Of a stretch of 11,774 nucleotides of DNA, positions 1 to 5,484 are shown piece after piece; positions within the stretch are counted from its first letter, which is position 1, and each line of letters starts with the position of its first letter. Location of the stretch: NCBI GenBank assembly GCA_023231165.1, contig JALNVY010000057.1, forward strand, positions 1 through 11,774, given 5' to 3'. Position numbers and translations under genes: made by a program. The stretch is from Syntrophales bacterium (GTDB taxonomy: Bacteria > Desulfobacterota > Syntrophia > Syntrophales > UBA8958). The notes under the pieces were generated by a model. It was not told where the DNA came from, ran no database searches, and saw only the letters and a program-made list of their open reading frames with translations.

Positions 1-135
1 ATCGTCCTGAGGGTCAACAGCGCCCCCGATTACCGGGAAAAGTTGCAGGCCGAGCTGGACGTCATCAAGAACAGCGAGATGTGGCAAGCCGGCGCCACCC
101 TGCGGGCTCTTCGCCCGGAGCGCAGAAAAAAATAA
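1..135 (+). CDS. C-terminal end of an unidentified upstream protein, possibly a glycosyltransferase
   Basis: Frame 1 is open from the first base to a TAA at 133-135 and gives 44 residues ending ALRPERRKK. The start lies outside the window. The segment from about residue 16 (QAELDVIKNSEMWQAG) resembles the tail seen after the catalytic domain in many family 2 glycosyltransferases and cell-surface methyltransferases, where an E-L-x-x-I-K-x-S-x-x-W pattern precedes a basic end. That resemblance is from memory and the fragment is short, so the function is a guess. That it is a coding end is supported by the sense of the frame and by the palindromic repeat and ilvD ribosome binding site that follow. 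Confidence 0.5.
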   Translation: MVLRVNSAPDYREKLQAELDVIKNSEMWQAGATLRALRPERRKK

Positions 136-159
136 ACCGCAGGAAAATCCTCTGCACCT

Positions 160-196
160 CCCTCCCCTTCAAGGGGAGGGTCGGGCTGGGGATGGG
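160..196. repeat. GC-rich palindromic intergenic repeat (REP-like)
   Basis: CCCTCCCCTT (160-169) and AAGGGGAGGG (171-180) form a perfect 10-bp inverted repeat around one base, followed by a G-rich tail containing GGGCTGGGGATGGGG (182-196). Similar C/G-block palindromes are scattered between genes in many proteobacteria. There is no U-tract, so it is not a standard intrinsic terminator, although it could act as an mRNA-stabilising hairpin for the upstream gene. Confidence 0.45.
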
Positions 197-255
197 GCTT
201 ACAACGACAGCGATAAATATCCAATTATTCGAGAAGATTTGAGGAGGAGGGACAT

Positions 256-1917
256 ATGCGCAGCGATTTGATGAAAAAAGGTCTGGAGAGGGCGCCTCAC
301 CGCTCCCTGTTCAAGGCCATGGGTTATACGGACGAGGAGATCAAACGTCCCCTTATCGGCGTCGTCAATTCGGCCAATGAAATCATCCCCGGGCACATCC
401 ACCTGGGGATTATTGCCGATGACGTCAAGGCGGGAATTCGCATCGCCGGCGGGACGCCCGTAGAATTTCCCGCCATCGGGATCTGTGACGGAATTGCCAT
501 GGGGCACACGGGGATGAAATACTCCCTGGCCAGCCGGGAACTCATTGCCGATTCTGTCGAGGCCATGGTGATGGCCCATCCCTTCGACGCCCTTGTGATG
601 ATCCCCAACTGCGACAAGATCATTCCGGGGATGCTCATGGCGGCCATGCGTCTGAACATTCCCACCATCTTCATCAGCGGCGGTCCCATGCTGGCAGGGA
701 AGCTGAAAGGCAAGACCATTGATCTCATCAGCGTCTTTGAGGGGGTGGGCAAGGTTAAAGCCGGCAGTATGTCCCAGAAGGAGCTGGACGCCATCGAGGA
801 TTGCGCCTGCCCCGGCTGCGGCTCCTGCTCCGGCATGTATACGGCCAATTCCATGAACTGCGTCACCGAGGCCTTAGGTCTCGGCCTGCCGGGAAACGGA
901 ACGATCCTCGCCGTCCACGCCGCCCGGAGGCGCCTCGCCAAGGAGGCGGGCATGAAGATCATGGAGCTCCTGAAAAAAGACGTGAAGCCCCGTGATATCG
1001 CCACCCTGGATGCCTTCAAAAACGCCATTGCCGTGGATATGGCCCTGGGCTGTTCCACCAATACTGTCCTCCATATCCCCGCCATTGCCCATGAGGCGGG
1101 GATCAAGCTGGAACTAGACATCTTTAATGAAATCAGCAAGAAGACCCCCAACATCTGCAAGCTCAGTCCGGCGGGGGCCCATCATATCGAGGATCTGGAT
1201 ACGGCGGGAGGAATACAGGCAGTCATGAAACGCATTTCTCCTTTGGGCGTCATTAATGAAAAGGTCCTCACCGTCTCGGGAAAAACCGTCGGCGAAAACC
1301 TGAAGTCGGCAGTCATCCTTGATGACGACGTTATCCGCACCCTGAAGAATCCCTACACCAAAGAAGGGGGCATCGCCATCCTCAAGGGGAATCTGGCCCC
1401 CGACGGCTGCGTCGTCAAACAGTCCGCCGTAGCGGAAAACATGCTGGTCAACGAGTCCAAAGCCCGGGTCTTCGATGCGGAAGATGATGCGATCAAAGCA
1501 ATCCTTGGCGGCAAGATCAAAGCGGGGGACATCGTGGTGATCCGCTATGAAGGACCCAAAGGCGGCCCGGGGATGCGGGAAATGCTGGGGCCGACCTCGG
1601 CCATTGCCGGGATGGGCCTGGATACCACGGTGGCCCTCCTTACGGACGGCCGTTTCAGCGGCGGAACCCGCGGCGCGGCGATCGGTCACATCTCGCCGGA
1701 GGCGGCGGATGGGGGACCCATCGCGCTGGTCCGGGAAGGTGACATCATTGCTATCGACATTCCCAAGAAAAAAATCACCCTCAAAGTTTCCCCGGAGGAG
1801 TTGAAGAAGCGGAAAAAGGAATTCAAGCCCAAAGCACCCACCATCACCACCGGTTATCTGGCCCGCTATGCCAAACTGGTGACATCAGCCAGTACGGGGG
1901 CGATCTTCAAAGACTAA
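256..1917 (+). CDS. ilvD: dihydroxy-acid dehydratase
   Basis: IlvD dehydrates 2,3-dihydroxy-isovalerate and 2,3-dihydroxy-3-methylvalerate to the 2-keto acids that precede valine, leucine and isoleucine; it is cytoplasmic. The 553-residue length is normal for the family. Visible signatures are CDKIIPGMLMA (residues 119-129, cluster and Mg ligands C119, D120, K121), CPGCGSCSGMYTANSMN (185-201, cluster cysteine probably C191), CDGIAMGH (77-84) and TDGRFSGGTRG (463-473). Where [2Fe-2S] enzymes have a cysteine, this protein reads NEIIPGH with G46, as in the E. coli enzyme. This suggests an oxygen-sensitive [4Fe-4S] form, in keeping with an anaerobe (inference). The ATG at 256 is preceded by a strong AGGAGGAGGG ribosome binding site at 242-251. 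No leader peptide or T-box is visible. The gene stands alone before a terminator. Confidence 0.97.
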   Translation: MRSDLMKKGLERAPHRSLFKAMGYTDEEIKRPLIGVVNSANEIIPGHIHLGIIADDVKAGIRIAGGTPVEFPAIGICDGIAMGHTGMKYSLASRELIADSVEAMVMAHPFDALVMIPNCDKIIPGMLMAAMRLNIPTIFISGGPMLAGKLKGKTIDLISVFEGVGKVKAGSMSQKELDAIEDCACPGCGSCSGMYTANSMNCVTEALGLGLPGNGTILAVHAARRRLAKEAGMKIMELLKKDVKPRDIATLDAFKNAIAVDMALGCSTNTVLHIPAIAHEAGIKLELDIFNEISKKTPNICKLSPAGAHHIEDLDTAGGIQAVMKRISPLGVINEKVLTVSGKTVGENLKSAVILDDDVIRTLKNPYTKEGGIAILKGNLAPDGCVVKQSAVAENMLVNESKARVFDAEDDAIKAILGGKIKAGDIVVIRYEGPKGGPGMREMLGPTSAIAGMGLDTTVALLTDGRFSGGTRGAAIGHISPEAADGGPIALVREGDIIAIDIPKKKITLKVSPEELKKRKKEFKPKAPTITTGYLARYAKLVTSASTGAIFKD

Positions 1918-1946
1918 GAGACAGGCGGTCACGCTGGTAAATAATC

Positions 1947-1997
1947 AAAGCCCCGGGTTATGTTATGGAGTCGCATAAGTATAACCCGGGGCTTTTT
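1947..1997 (+). terminator. intrinsic terminator of ilvD
   Basis: AAAGCCCCGGGTTAT (1947-1961) pairs perfectly with ATAACCCGGGGCTTT (1981-1995), a 15-bp stem with a 19-base loop, and the stem runs into TTTTT (1993-1997). It lies 30 bases after the ilvD stop and separates ilvD from the higBA promoter. The A-run on the left arm means it may also work in the reverse direction. Confidence 0.93.
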
Positions 1998-2014
1998 CGT
2001 TTCTGCAATGCCTA

Positions 2015-2051
2015 TTTTACGCTTGACGTAAAACGTAGGAGAGTGTAATCT
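2015..2051 (+). promoter_or_regulatory. higBA promoter with overlapping palindromic operator
   Basis: TTTTACG (2015-2021) and CGTAAAA (2027-2033) form a perfect 7-bp inverted repeat spaced by CTTGA. It overlaps a good -35 element, TTGACG (2023-2028). Candidate -10 elements are TAATCT (2046-2051, 17-base spacer) or TGTAAT (2044-2049, 15-base spacer). HigA antitoxins repress their own promoters through such palindromes, so this is the likely HigA binding site. The predicted transcript start falls at or within a few bases of the higB ATG at 2059, so the mRNA may be leaderless. The boxes are seen in the sequence; binding is inferred. Confidence 0.6.
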
Positions 2052-2058
2052 TCAAGGC

Positions 2059-2337
2059 ATGATTCGATCATTTGCCTGCAAGCATACCGAAAAGCTCTAC
2101 AATGGTGGAAGGGCGCCCCGTTTTCAATCCATTATGCAGCAGGCTGAGCGGCGATTACAGATCCTCGACAGCGCCACCTGCATCGAAGATCTGATGAATC
2201 TTCCCAGTAATAGGTTTGAATCTCTGGGTGGAGACCGGACCGGCCAACAAAGCATCCGCATAAACCAGCAGTGGCGTATTTGCTTCGAATGGCGGGAAGA
2301 TGGTCCATACAACATAGAAATTGTTGATTATCATTGA
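2059..2337 (+). CDS. higB: HigB-type toxin (RelE/ParE fold mRNA interferase)
   Basis: The 92-residue product has the usual length and conserved pattern of the HigB / plasmid-maintenance killer family (PF05015). It begins MIRSFACKHTEKLY, has the RRLQILDSATCIEDL segment (about 31-45), then LPSNRFESLGGDRTGQQSIR (48-67), and ends in WRICFEWREDG and IEIVDYH, where family members typically read WRVTFRF and VDYEDYH. HigB toxins cleave mRNA at the ribosome and are neutralised by HigA encoded just downstream, the toxin-first order typical of this family. No ribosome binding site is seen at normal distance before the ATG; with the promoter placed immediately upstream, leaderless translation is possible. 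The gene appears intact, so the module may be active. Confidence 0.9.
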   Translation: MIRSFACKHTEKLYNGGRAPRFQSIMQQAERRLQILDSATCIEDLMNLPSNRFESLGGDRTGQQSIRINQQWRICFEWREDGPYNIEIVDYH

Positions 2338-2350
2338 AAGGAGGAACGCT

Positions 2351-2665
2351 ATGAACGCCATGCGCCCCATACATCCCGGCGAGGTGCTGAAGGAAGAGCT
2401 TGCCGAAATTAACATGTCCGCCAATGCCTTTGCCAAGGCACTGCACGTGCCGGCGAACCGGATAACCGCCATCCTGAACGGCGCCCGCTCTATTACCGCC
2501 GACACTGCCCTGCGCATTTCCATTTTCTTCGGCACCACACCTGAATTCTGGCTGAATCTTCAGACATCGTATGACTTGAAGGTAGCCAGAGAATCTGTCG
2601 GTGAAAAGCTACAACAGGAGGTAAGATCATTCATGCCCGCCGAGCCGCGCCTGACACATGCATAA
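2351..2665 (+). CDS. higA: HigA-type antitoxin (XRE-family HTH)
   Basis: The 104-residue protein has the HigA signature MRPIHPGEVLKEEL (residues 4-17), a helix-turn-helix around SANAFAKALHVPANRITAIL (23-42), the GARSITADTALRISIFFGTT block (44-63) and PEFWLNLQTSYDLKVA (64-79). It neutralises HigB and represses the shared promoter. The start at 2351 is chosen because AAAGGAGG (2337-2344), overlapping the higB stop, sits 6 bases before it. An upstream ATG at 2321 inside higB lacks such a site, and the ATG at 2360 would be too far away. The gap to higB is 13 bases, so the two are one operon. The tail beyond residue 80 is less conserved. Confidence 0.92.
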   Translation: MNAMRPIHPGEVLKEELAEINMSANAFAKALHVPANRITAILNGARSITADTALRISIFFGTTPEFWLNLQTSYDLKVARESVGEKLQQEVRSFMPAEPRLTHA

Positions 2666-2688
2666 GGCAGGTCTCCTCGTATATTGGG

Positions 2689-2953
2689 ATGAACTGAATC
2701 AGCGAAGGGATAGATATGCAGCGGCCGAATATACAAAAAAAGATTCACGGAGGACCAATTCTATGGAAACACTGAAACAAGAAGCATTGAATGTTATCGC
2801 GAAGATGCCGGACGGCGCCGATATTGATGCCATTATGTACAGACTTTACATGATCGATAAGGTTCGTAAGGGGAGAGAGGCAGCGAATAAAGGCGAAACT
2901 GTATCCTTGGGCGAACTATTGTGGGAAATCGAATCATGGTAATCTGGACAAAC
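2689..2953 (+). repeat. direct repeat, copy 1 (antitoxin cassette)
   Basis: This segment is repeated at 4498-4753. The core from the antitoxin start (2763-2953 against 4563-4753) has 10 mismatches in 191 bases by eye, about 95 % identity. The 5' part, from ATGAACTGAAT to the ribosome binding site, is more diverged and carries a net 9-base indel. Homology stops abruptly after GGACAAAC at 2953, eighteen bases into the toxin gene. The copies flank the RhuM and truncated-PIN genes. Confidence 0.95.
2763..2942 (+). CDS. small antitoxin of a ParE/RelE module, copy 1 (toxin lost)
   Basis: The product is a 59-residue, mostly helical charged protein (METLKQEALNVIAKMPDGAD start, SLGELLWEIESW end). It resembles the small antitoxins encoded just before ParE/RelE toxins, with a pattern of P-D-x-x-x-x-D-I-M-Y-x-L-Y-x-x-x-K-V followed by a G-x-x-V-S segment that would wrap the toxin. 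The ATG at 2763 has GGAGG at 2749-2753. A longer in-frame reading from 2658 exists, but the second copy has an in-frame TAA just upstream, so that extension is not real. It differs from copy 2 at four residues (M30V, N42D, L49S, W54R). Its toxin is reduced to 10 codons, so it is an orphan that could still bind the toxin of copy 2 (inference). Confidence 0.75.
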   Translation: METLKQEALNVIAKMPDGADIDAIMYRLYMIDKVRKGREAANKGETVSLGELLWEIESW

Positions 2954-2968
2954 GCAATGGGATTATAA
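2936..2968 (+). pseudogene. remnant of a ParE/RelE toxin gene (10 codons)
   Basis: An ATG overlapping the antitoxin stop (ATGGTAA) opens MVIWTN, identical to the start of the intact toxin at 4736. It then leaves homology and stops at TAA 2966-2968 after AMGL. In the intact copy the same six residues continue with PAKADL. The rest of the toxin has been replaced by the sequence leading to the RhuM gene, so the breakpoint is at about 2953/2954. Confidence 0.88.
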
Positions 2969-3016
2969 GAGGAAAAAAACCCATCTTCCTACCATGACGA
3001 TCCTTTTTCCGAGAGC

Positions 3017-4096
3017 ATGAAAGAAAAAAAACAATTGATCCGCAACAGTACCGCCGAATTTCTCATTTTTACCGGCCAGGCCCGTGAGCAGAGCATCGAG
3101 GCCCGTTTTGAGGATGAAACCATCTGGCTGACCCAGAAGTTGATGGCGACCTTGTTTGAGGTGACCGTACCGACAATCAACGAGCACCTGAAAAACATCT
3201 ACGAAACGGGAGAAATCGTTCGTGGGGCAACTGTTCGGAAATTCCTAACAGTTCAAAAGGAAGGGAGCCGCGAGGTCTCCCGAAATGTCGATTTCTACAA
3301 CTTGGACGCTATTATCTCATTAGGCTACCGCGTCAATTCGGTGCGTGCGACCCAGTTCCGGCAGTGGGCTACCCAGGTGCTGCGGGAGTTTGCCATCAAA
3401 GGCTATGTGCTGGACAAAAAGCGCATGGAAAACGGCGCTTTTCTCGGCGACGATTATTACGAGCGTTTGCTGGAGGAAATACGGGAAATCCGCCTCAGCG
3501 AAAGGCGGTTTTACCAGAAGGTCACCGACATTTACGCCACCAGCGTGGACTACAACAATGACGCCCCGACCACTAAAGCTTTCTTTGCCAAAGTTCAGAA
3601 CAAGCTGCATTTTGCCATTCATGGACATACTGCCGCCGAACTCATCATGCAGCGGGCTGACAGCGTCAAAACCAACATGGGACTCACCACCTGGGAAAAG
3701 GCGCCGGATGGCAAGATCCTGAAAACCGATGTATCCATTGCCAAAAATTACCTGACTAAGGACGAACTGGAATCACTGGGCCGCATTGTCAACGCCTACC
3801 TGGATCTTGCCGAAGACCGCGCCCGACGCAAAATTCCCATGACCATGGAAGATTGGGCAAAAAGGCTTGATATGTTTTTGGAATTTAATGAACGGGAGAT
3901 ACTTGAAGACAAGGGCAGGGTTGCGGCGGAAATTGCAAGAGCCCATGGGGAAAGCGAGTTCGAGAAATACCGCATCGTTCAAGACCGCCTGTTTGAAAGT
4001 GACTTCGACAACATATTGAAACAGCTCGCATCCGGCATGTCGGAAGATCCACGCAAATTACCGCCATCGACAGAGGAAAACGGCGAGGCTTCATGA
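3017..4096 (+). CDS. RhuM-family protein (virulence RhuM, PF13310)
   Basis: The 359-residue product matches the RhuM family in length and pattern. An N-terminal Bro-N/KilA-like winged-helix region has ARFEDETIWLTQKLMATLF (29-47) and VPTINEHLKNIYETGEI (51-67). This is followed by NVDFYNLDAIISLGYRVNSV (90-109), the FRQWATQVLREFAIKGYVLD block (114-133), then a C-terminal half with FYQKVTDIYATSVDYN (165-180), IHGHTAAELI (201-210) and MTMEDWAKRLDMFLEFNERE (275-294). Family members occur in genomic islands and near toxin-antitoxin or defence genes; the original Salmonella rhuM lies in SPI-3, and its biochemical activity is unknown to me. The ATG at 3017 has only a weak GAGAG (3011-3015) ahead. No obvious promoter is seen, and it may be read through from the antitoxin cassette. 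It appears complete. Its stop overlaps the ATG of a 20-codon ORF. Confidence 0.9.
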   Translation: MKEKKQLIRNSTAEFLIFTGQAREQSIEARFEDETIWLTQKLMATLFEVTVPTINEHLKNIYETGEIVRGATVRKFLTVQKEGSREVSRNVDFYNLDAIISLGYRVNSVRATQFRQWATQVLREFAIKGYVLDKKRMENGAFLGDDYYERLLEEIREIRLSERRFYQKVTDIYATSVDYNNDAPTTKAFFAKVQNKLHFAIHGHTAAELIMQRADSVKTNMGLTTWEKAPDGKILKTDVSIAKNYLTKDELESLGRIVNAYLDLAEDRARRKIPMTMEDWAKRLDMFLEFNEREILEDKGRVAAEIARAHGESEFEKYRIVQDRLFESDFDNILKQLASGMSEDPRKLPPSTEENGEAS

Positions 4097-4155
4097 GCAA
4101 GATTCAGACGGGCAGCCGTGGTTTGATGGTCCTTGTGGGGAACAGCAAAAAATGA
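4093..4155 (+). pseudogene. 20-codon ORF overlapping the RhuM stop, possible truncated partner gene
   Basis: An ATG at 4093 overlaps the RhuM stop (ATGA) and encodes MSKIQTGSRGLMVLVGNSKK before a TGA at 4153-4155. The overlap is what a translationally coupled second gene would show, and the two other breaks in this island also fall just after a coupled start. The peptide itself is not recognisable, so this could be chance. Confidence 0.25.
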
Positions 4156-4199
4156 TAACGAAATTAAAGTAATATTTTAGAAGGGCTAGGGAATCGTCC

Positions 4200-4403
4200 A
4201 TGAAAACAATATCTATCACGTTACCGGACAATCTTGCCGAGCGGATCAACGATTATGTCCAGGCAGGATTTTTCATGTCCGAGCCGGATGTTATCCTGGC
4301 GGCGATGTCGGAATTTGTCCGGCGTAATCGCGTTGACCTGATGGAGCGCTTCGCCCGTGAAGATATTGCGTGGGCAATCAAAGAGGCCCAAGCGGCAAAA
4401 TGA
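4200..4403 (+). CDS. ribbon-helix-helix antitoxin (ParD/CopG type) of a truncated PIN module
   Basis: The 67-residue protein starts with a beta-strand-like MKTISITLPDN (1-11), followed by two helices, LAERINDYVQAG and SEPDVILAAMSEFVRR (about 12-42), the arrangement of ribbon-helix-helix antitoxins that bind operator DNA as dimers. The acidic and helical tail (LMERFAREDIAWAIKEAQAAK) would bind the toxin. The ATG at 4200 has AGGG at 4188-4191. The TGA stop overlaps an ATG (ATGA, 4400-4403) that opens a PIN-domain toxin start. The toxin is broken, so the antitoxin is an orphan. In spite of the ParD-like fold, the partner suggests a VapC-type rather than ParE-type module. Confidence 0.8.
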   Translation: MKTISITLPDNLAERINDYVQAGFFMSEPDVILAAMSEFVRRNRVDLMERFAREDIAWAIKEAQAAK

Positions 4404-4502
4404 GAACCATCGTCTGCGACGCCGGACCGATACCACGAACAACAGCTCGTCACCATGGAAATCATCAAGAGAATGAGAAAGCGCATTATCAATGGCAATG
4501 AA
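4400..4502 (+). pseudogene. truncated PIN-domain (VapC-like) toxin gene
   Basis: The reading frame opened by the ATG at 4400 encodes MRTIVCDAGPI, the typical first strand of PIN ribonucleases with the first metal-binding aspartate (D7). After that it becomes unrelated (PRTTARHHGNHQENEK) and stops at TGA 4500-4502 after 34 codons, where about 150 would be expected. It starts inside the antitoxin stop, as a coupled toxin would. The other acidic residues of the PIN active site are absent, so no toxin activity is expected. In the neighbouring frame, 4425-4506 reads DRYHEQQLVTMEIIKRM and ends in NGNELN before TAG; this could be the tail of a different lost gene fused at the breakpoint (weak). Confidence 0.65.
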
Positions 4503-4753
4503 CTGAATTAGCGACTGGAGTGATATGCCTTAGCCGAGGATAATTAACGGAGGACCAATACCATGGAAACATTGAAACAAGAAGCATTGAATGTTATCGC
4601 GAAGATGCCGGACGGCGCCGATATTGATGCCATTATGTACAGACTTTACGTGATCGACAAGGTTCGCAAGGGGAGAGAGGCAGCGGATAAAGGCGAAACC
4701 GTATCATCAGGCGAACTATTGCGGGAAATCGAATCATGGTAATCTGGACAAAC
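4498..4753 (+). repeat. direct repeat, copy 2 (antitoxin cassette)
   Basis: This is the partner of the repeat at 2689-2953, in the same orientation about 1.8 kb downstream. From ACGGAGGACCAAT through the antitoxin to GGACAAAC the two are nearly identical. Beyond 4753 this copy continues into an intact toxin, so it is probably the fuller version. Confidence 0.95.
4563..4742 (+). CDS. small antitoxin of a ParE/RelE module, copy 2
   Basis: The 59-residue protein (METLKQEALNVIAKMPDGAD start, SSGELLREIESW end) is 55/59 identical to the protein at 2763. GGAGG at 4549-4553 precedes the ATG by 9 bases, and an in-frame TAA at 4545-4547 fixes this as the earliest plausible start. The stop TAA (4740-4742) overlaps the toxin ATG at 4736 by 7 bases, giving translational coupling. 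It presumably neutralises that toxin and represses the pair; no operator is recognisable. Confidence 0.8.
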   Translation: METLKQEALNVIAKMPDGADIDAIMYRLYVIDKVRKGREAADKGETVSSGELLREIESW

Positions 4754-5038
4754 CCGGCTAAAGCAGACCTGAAGGCGATGCACGATTTTATAGCTTTGGA
4801 TTCGAGGTTTTACGCCAAAAAAGTCACCACCAGCGTTGTAAAAAAGACTGAAACCCTTAACAGGTTTGCTCAAATAGGACGGGTTGTACCTGAGATAGAT
4901 AATGAGGCCGTTCGAGAGCTATTCATTTATTCCTATAGAATTATTTACGAAATCAAATCGGAAGCGGTTTATATCTTGGCTATTGTCCATGGTAAGCAGG
5001 ATTTGTCCTCAACACATCTCTATAGCATCCAGGAATAG
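4736..5038 (+). CDS. ParE/RelE-family toxin
   Basis: The 100-residue product has the ParE/RelE pattern (PF05016). VIWTNPAKADLKAMHDFIAL (2-21) matches the usual W-x-x-x-A-x-x-D-L-x-x-I-x-x-Y-I-A opening. IGRVVPEIDNEAVRELFIYS (47-66) matches G-R-x-V-P-E plus R-E-L, and YRIIYEIKSEAVYILAIVHG (67-86) is the terminal beta hairpin. After the HG a K-Q replaces the more usual R-R or A-R. Members either poison DNA gyrase (ParE) or cleave ribosome-bound mRNA (RelE), and the sequence alone does not decide. The gene overlaps the antitoxin by 7 bases (ATGGTAA). It looks complete, so this may be the only working module of its type here. Confidence 0.87.
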   Translation: MVIWTNPAKADLKAMHDFIALDSRFYAKKVTTSVVKKTETLNRFAQIGRVVPEIDNEAVRELFIYSYRIIYEIKSEAVYILAIVHGKQDLSSTHLYSIQE

Positions 5039-5100
5039 GAGACCGAAGGTTGGGGCGAAAACGGACTTTGGTTGCCCGGCCTGGAAAAGGCAGCAGGCGC

Positions 5101-5229
5101 CGCTTATCTCTGTTGCGGACATTCACCGTGTTGATCCTTTGTTCCGACAAGAACGAAGCGGTGGCGAAGTATTCCGTGCTGATAGGAGGGATCAAGGAGC
5201 AAGGTTCAGAAAAGGAAAATTTTTCGTGA
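5101..5229 (+). pseudogene. possible remnant of a DUF1016 (YhcG-type) nuclease gene
   Basis: The frame through 5128 reads VLILCSDKNEAVAKYSVL and stops at TGA 5227-5229. This resembles the C-terminal PDDEXK domain of DUF1016/YhcG proteins, where G-L-I-L-C-x-x-K-N-x-x-V-A-x-Y-A/S-L is conserved. Neither the upstream catalytic region nor the following conserved block is present, so at best it is a scrap. The match is from memory of the family and is short. Confidence 0.3.
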
Positions 5230-5264
5230 ATCGCTTATTCATAAATAATATCAAGCAGATAAAT

Positions 5265-5284
5265 AGTGTCGGAGCTCCGACACT
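5265..5284. repeat. perfect 20-bp palindrome
   Basis: AGTGTCGGAGCTCCGACACT is identical to its own reverse complement, with no spacer, and lies in an AT-rich stretch. As RNA it would fold as a hairpin only with an unpaired centre. The following bases (CCTAAG) are not a U-tract, so it is not a terminator. It could be an operator, a recombination or transposition target, or a mobile palindromic repeat. Confidence 0.85.
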
Positions 5285-5381
5285 CCTAAGTTATCAACAG
5301 GCAAACAGGATCTTTCCTGTCCGGTTCGGAAGCCTCTCCCGAGCTGATGGGACAGAAGGGGGAACGAGATGAGGACTCATC

Positions 5382-5483
5382 ATGCCCAAGATATTTGACA
5401 GCATCGTACGAAAGCAATTGACCCAGGATTTTAAGGATCAGTTGACCATCGTGATCATGTTGTTATTGAAAGAAAGCACTTGA
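5382..5483 (+). CDS. 33-residue ORF directly before the HNH gene, unknown
   Basis: The ATG at 5382 opens MPKIFDSIVRKQLTQDFKDQ and ends TIVIMLLLKEST at TGA 5481-5483, one base before the HNH start at 5485. A GAGATGAGG (5367-5375) lies at workable distance upstream. The tight spacing suggests coupling. I recognise no family, and it may be the truncated start of a longer gene. Confidence 0.3.
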   Translation: MPKIFDSIVRKQLTQDFKDQLTIVIMLLLKEST

Positions 5484-5484
5484 T

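Larger units (their letters stand above)
5039..5484 (+). other. gene-poor gap with a palindrome and gene debris
   Basis: These 446 bases between the ParE/RelE toxin and the HNH gene hold no convincing intact gene. They contain a possible nuclease-gene scrap (5101-5229), a perfect 20-bp palindrome (5265-5284), a looser inverted pair CTGTCC / GGACAG around 5320-5360, and a 33-residue ORF (5382-5483). A longer plus-strand ORF at 4902-5372 overlaps the toxin in another frame and has no family resemblance. No promoter could be assigned. Confidence 0.6.

Noticed and set aside
324..1160. Long minus-strand ORFs inside ilvD (also 1114-1689)
   Set aside because: They are antisense shadows of a clearly recognised gene, with no family resemblance or ribosome binding site.
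2658..2942. Longer reading of antitoxin 1 starting at 2658, overlapping the higA end
   Set aside because: The ribosome binding site is at 2749-2753 for the ATG at 2763, and the duplicate copy has an in-frame TAA just upstream of its start, so the N-terminal extension is not conserved.
4902..5372. 156-codon plus-strand ORF overlapping the ParE/RelE toxin in another frame
   Set aside because: Its first part is the out-of-frame toxin sequence and the remainder matches nothing known to me; it spans the palindrome and gene scraps.
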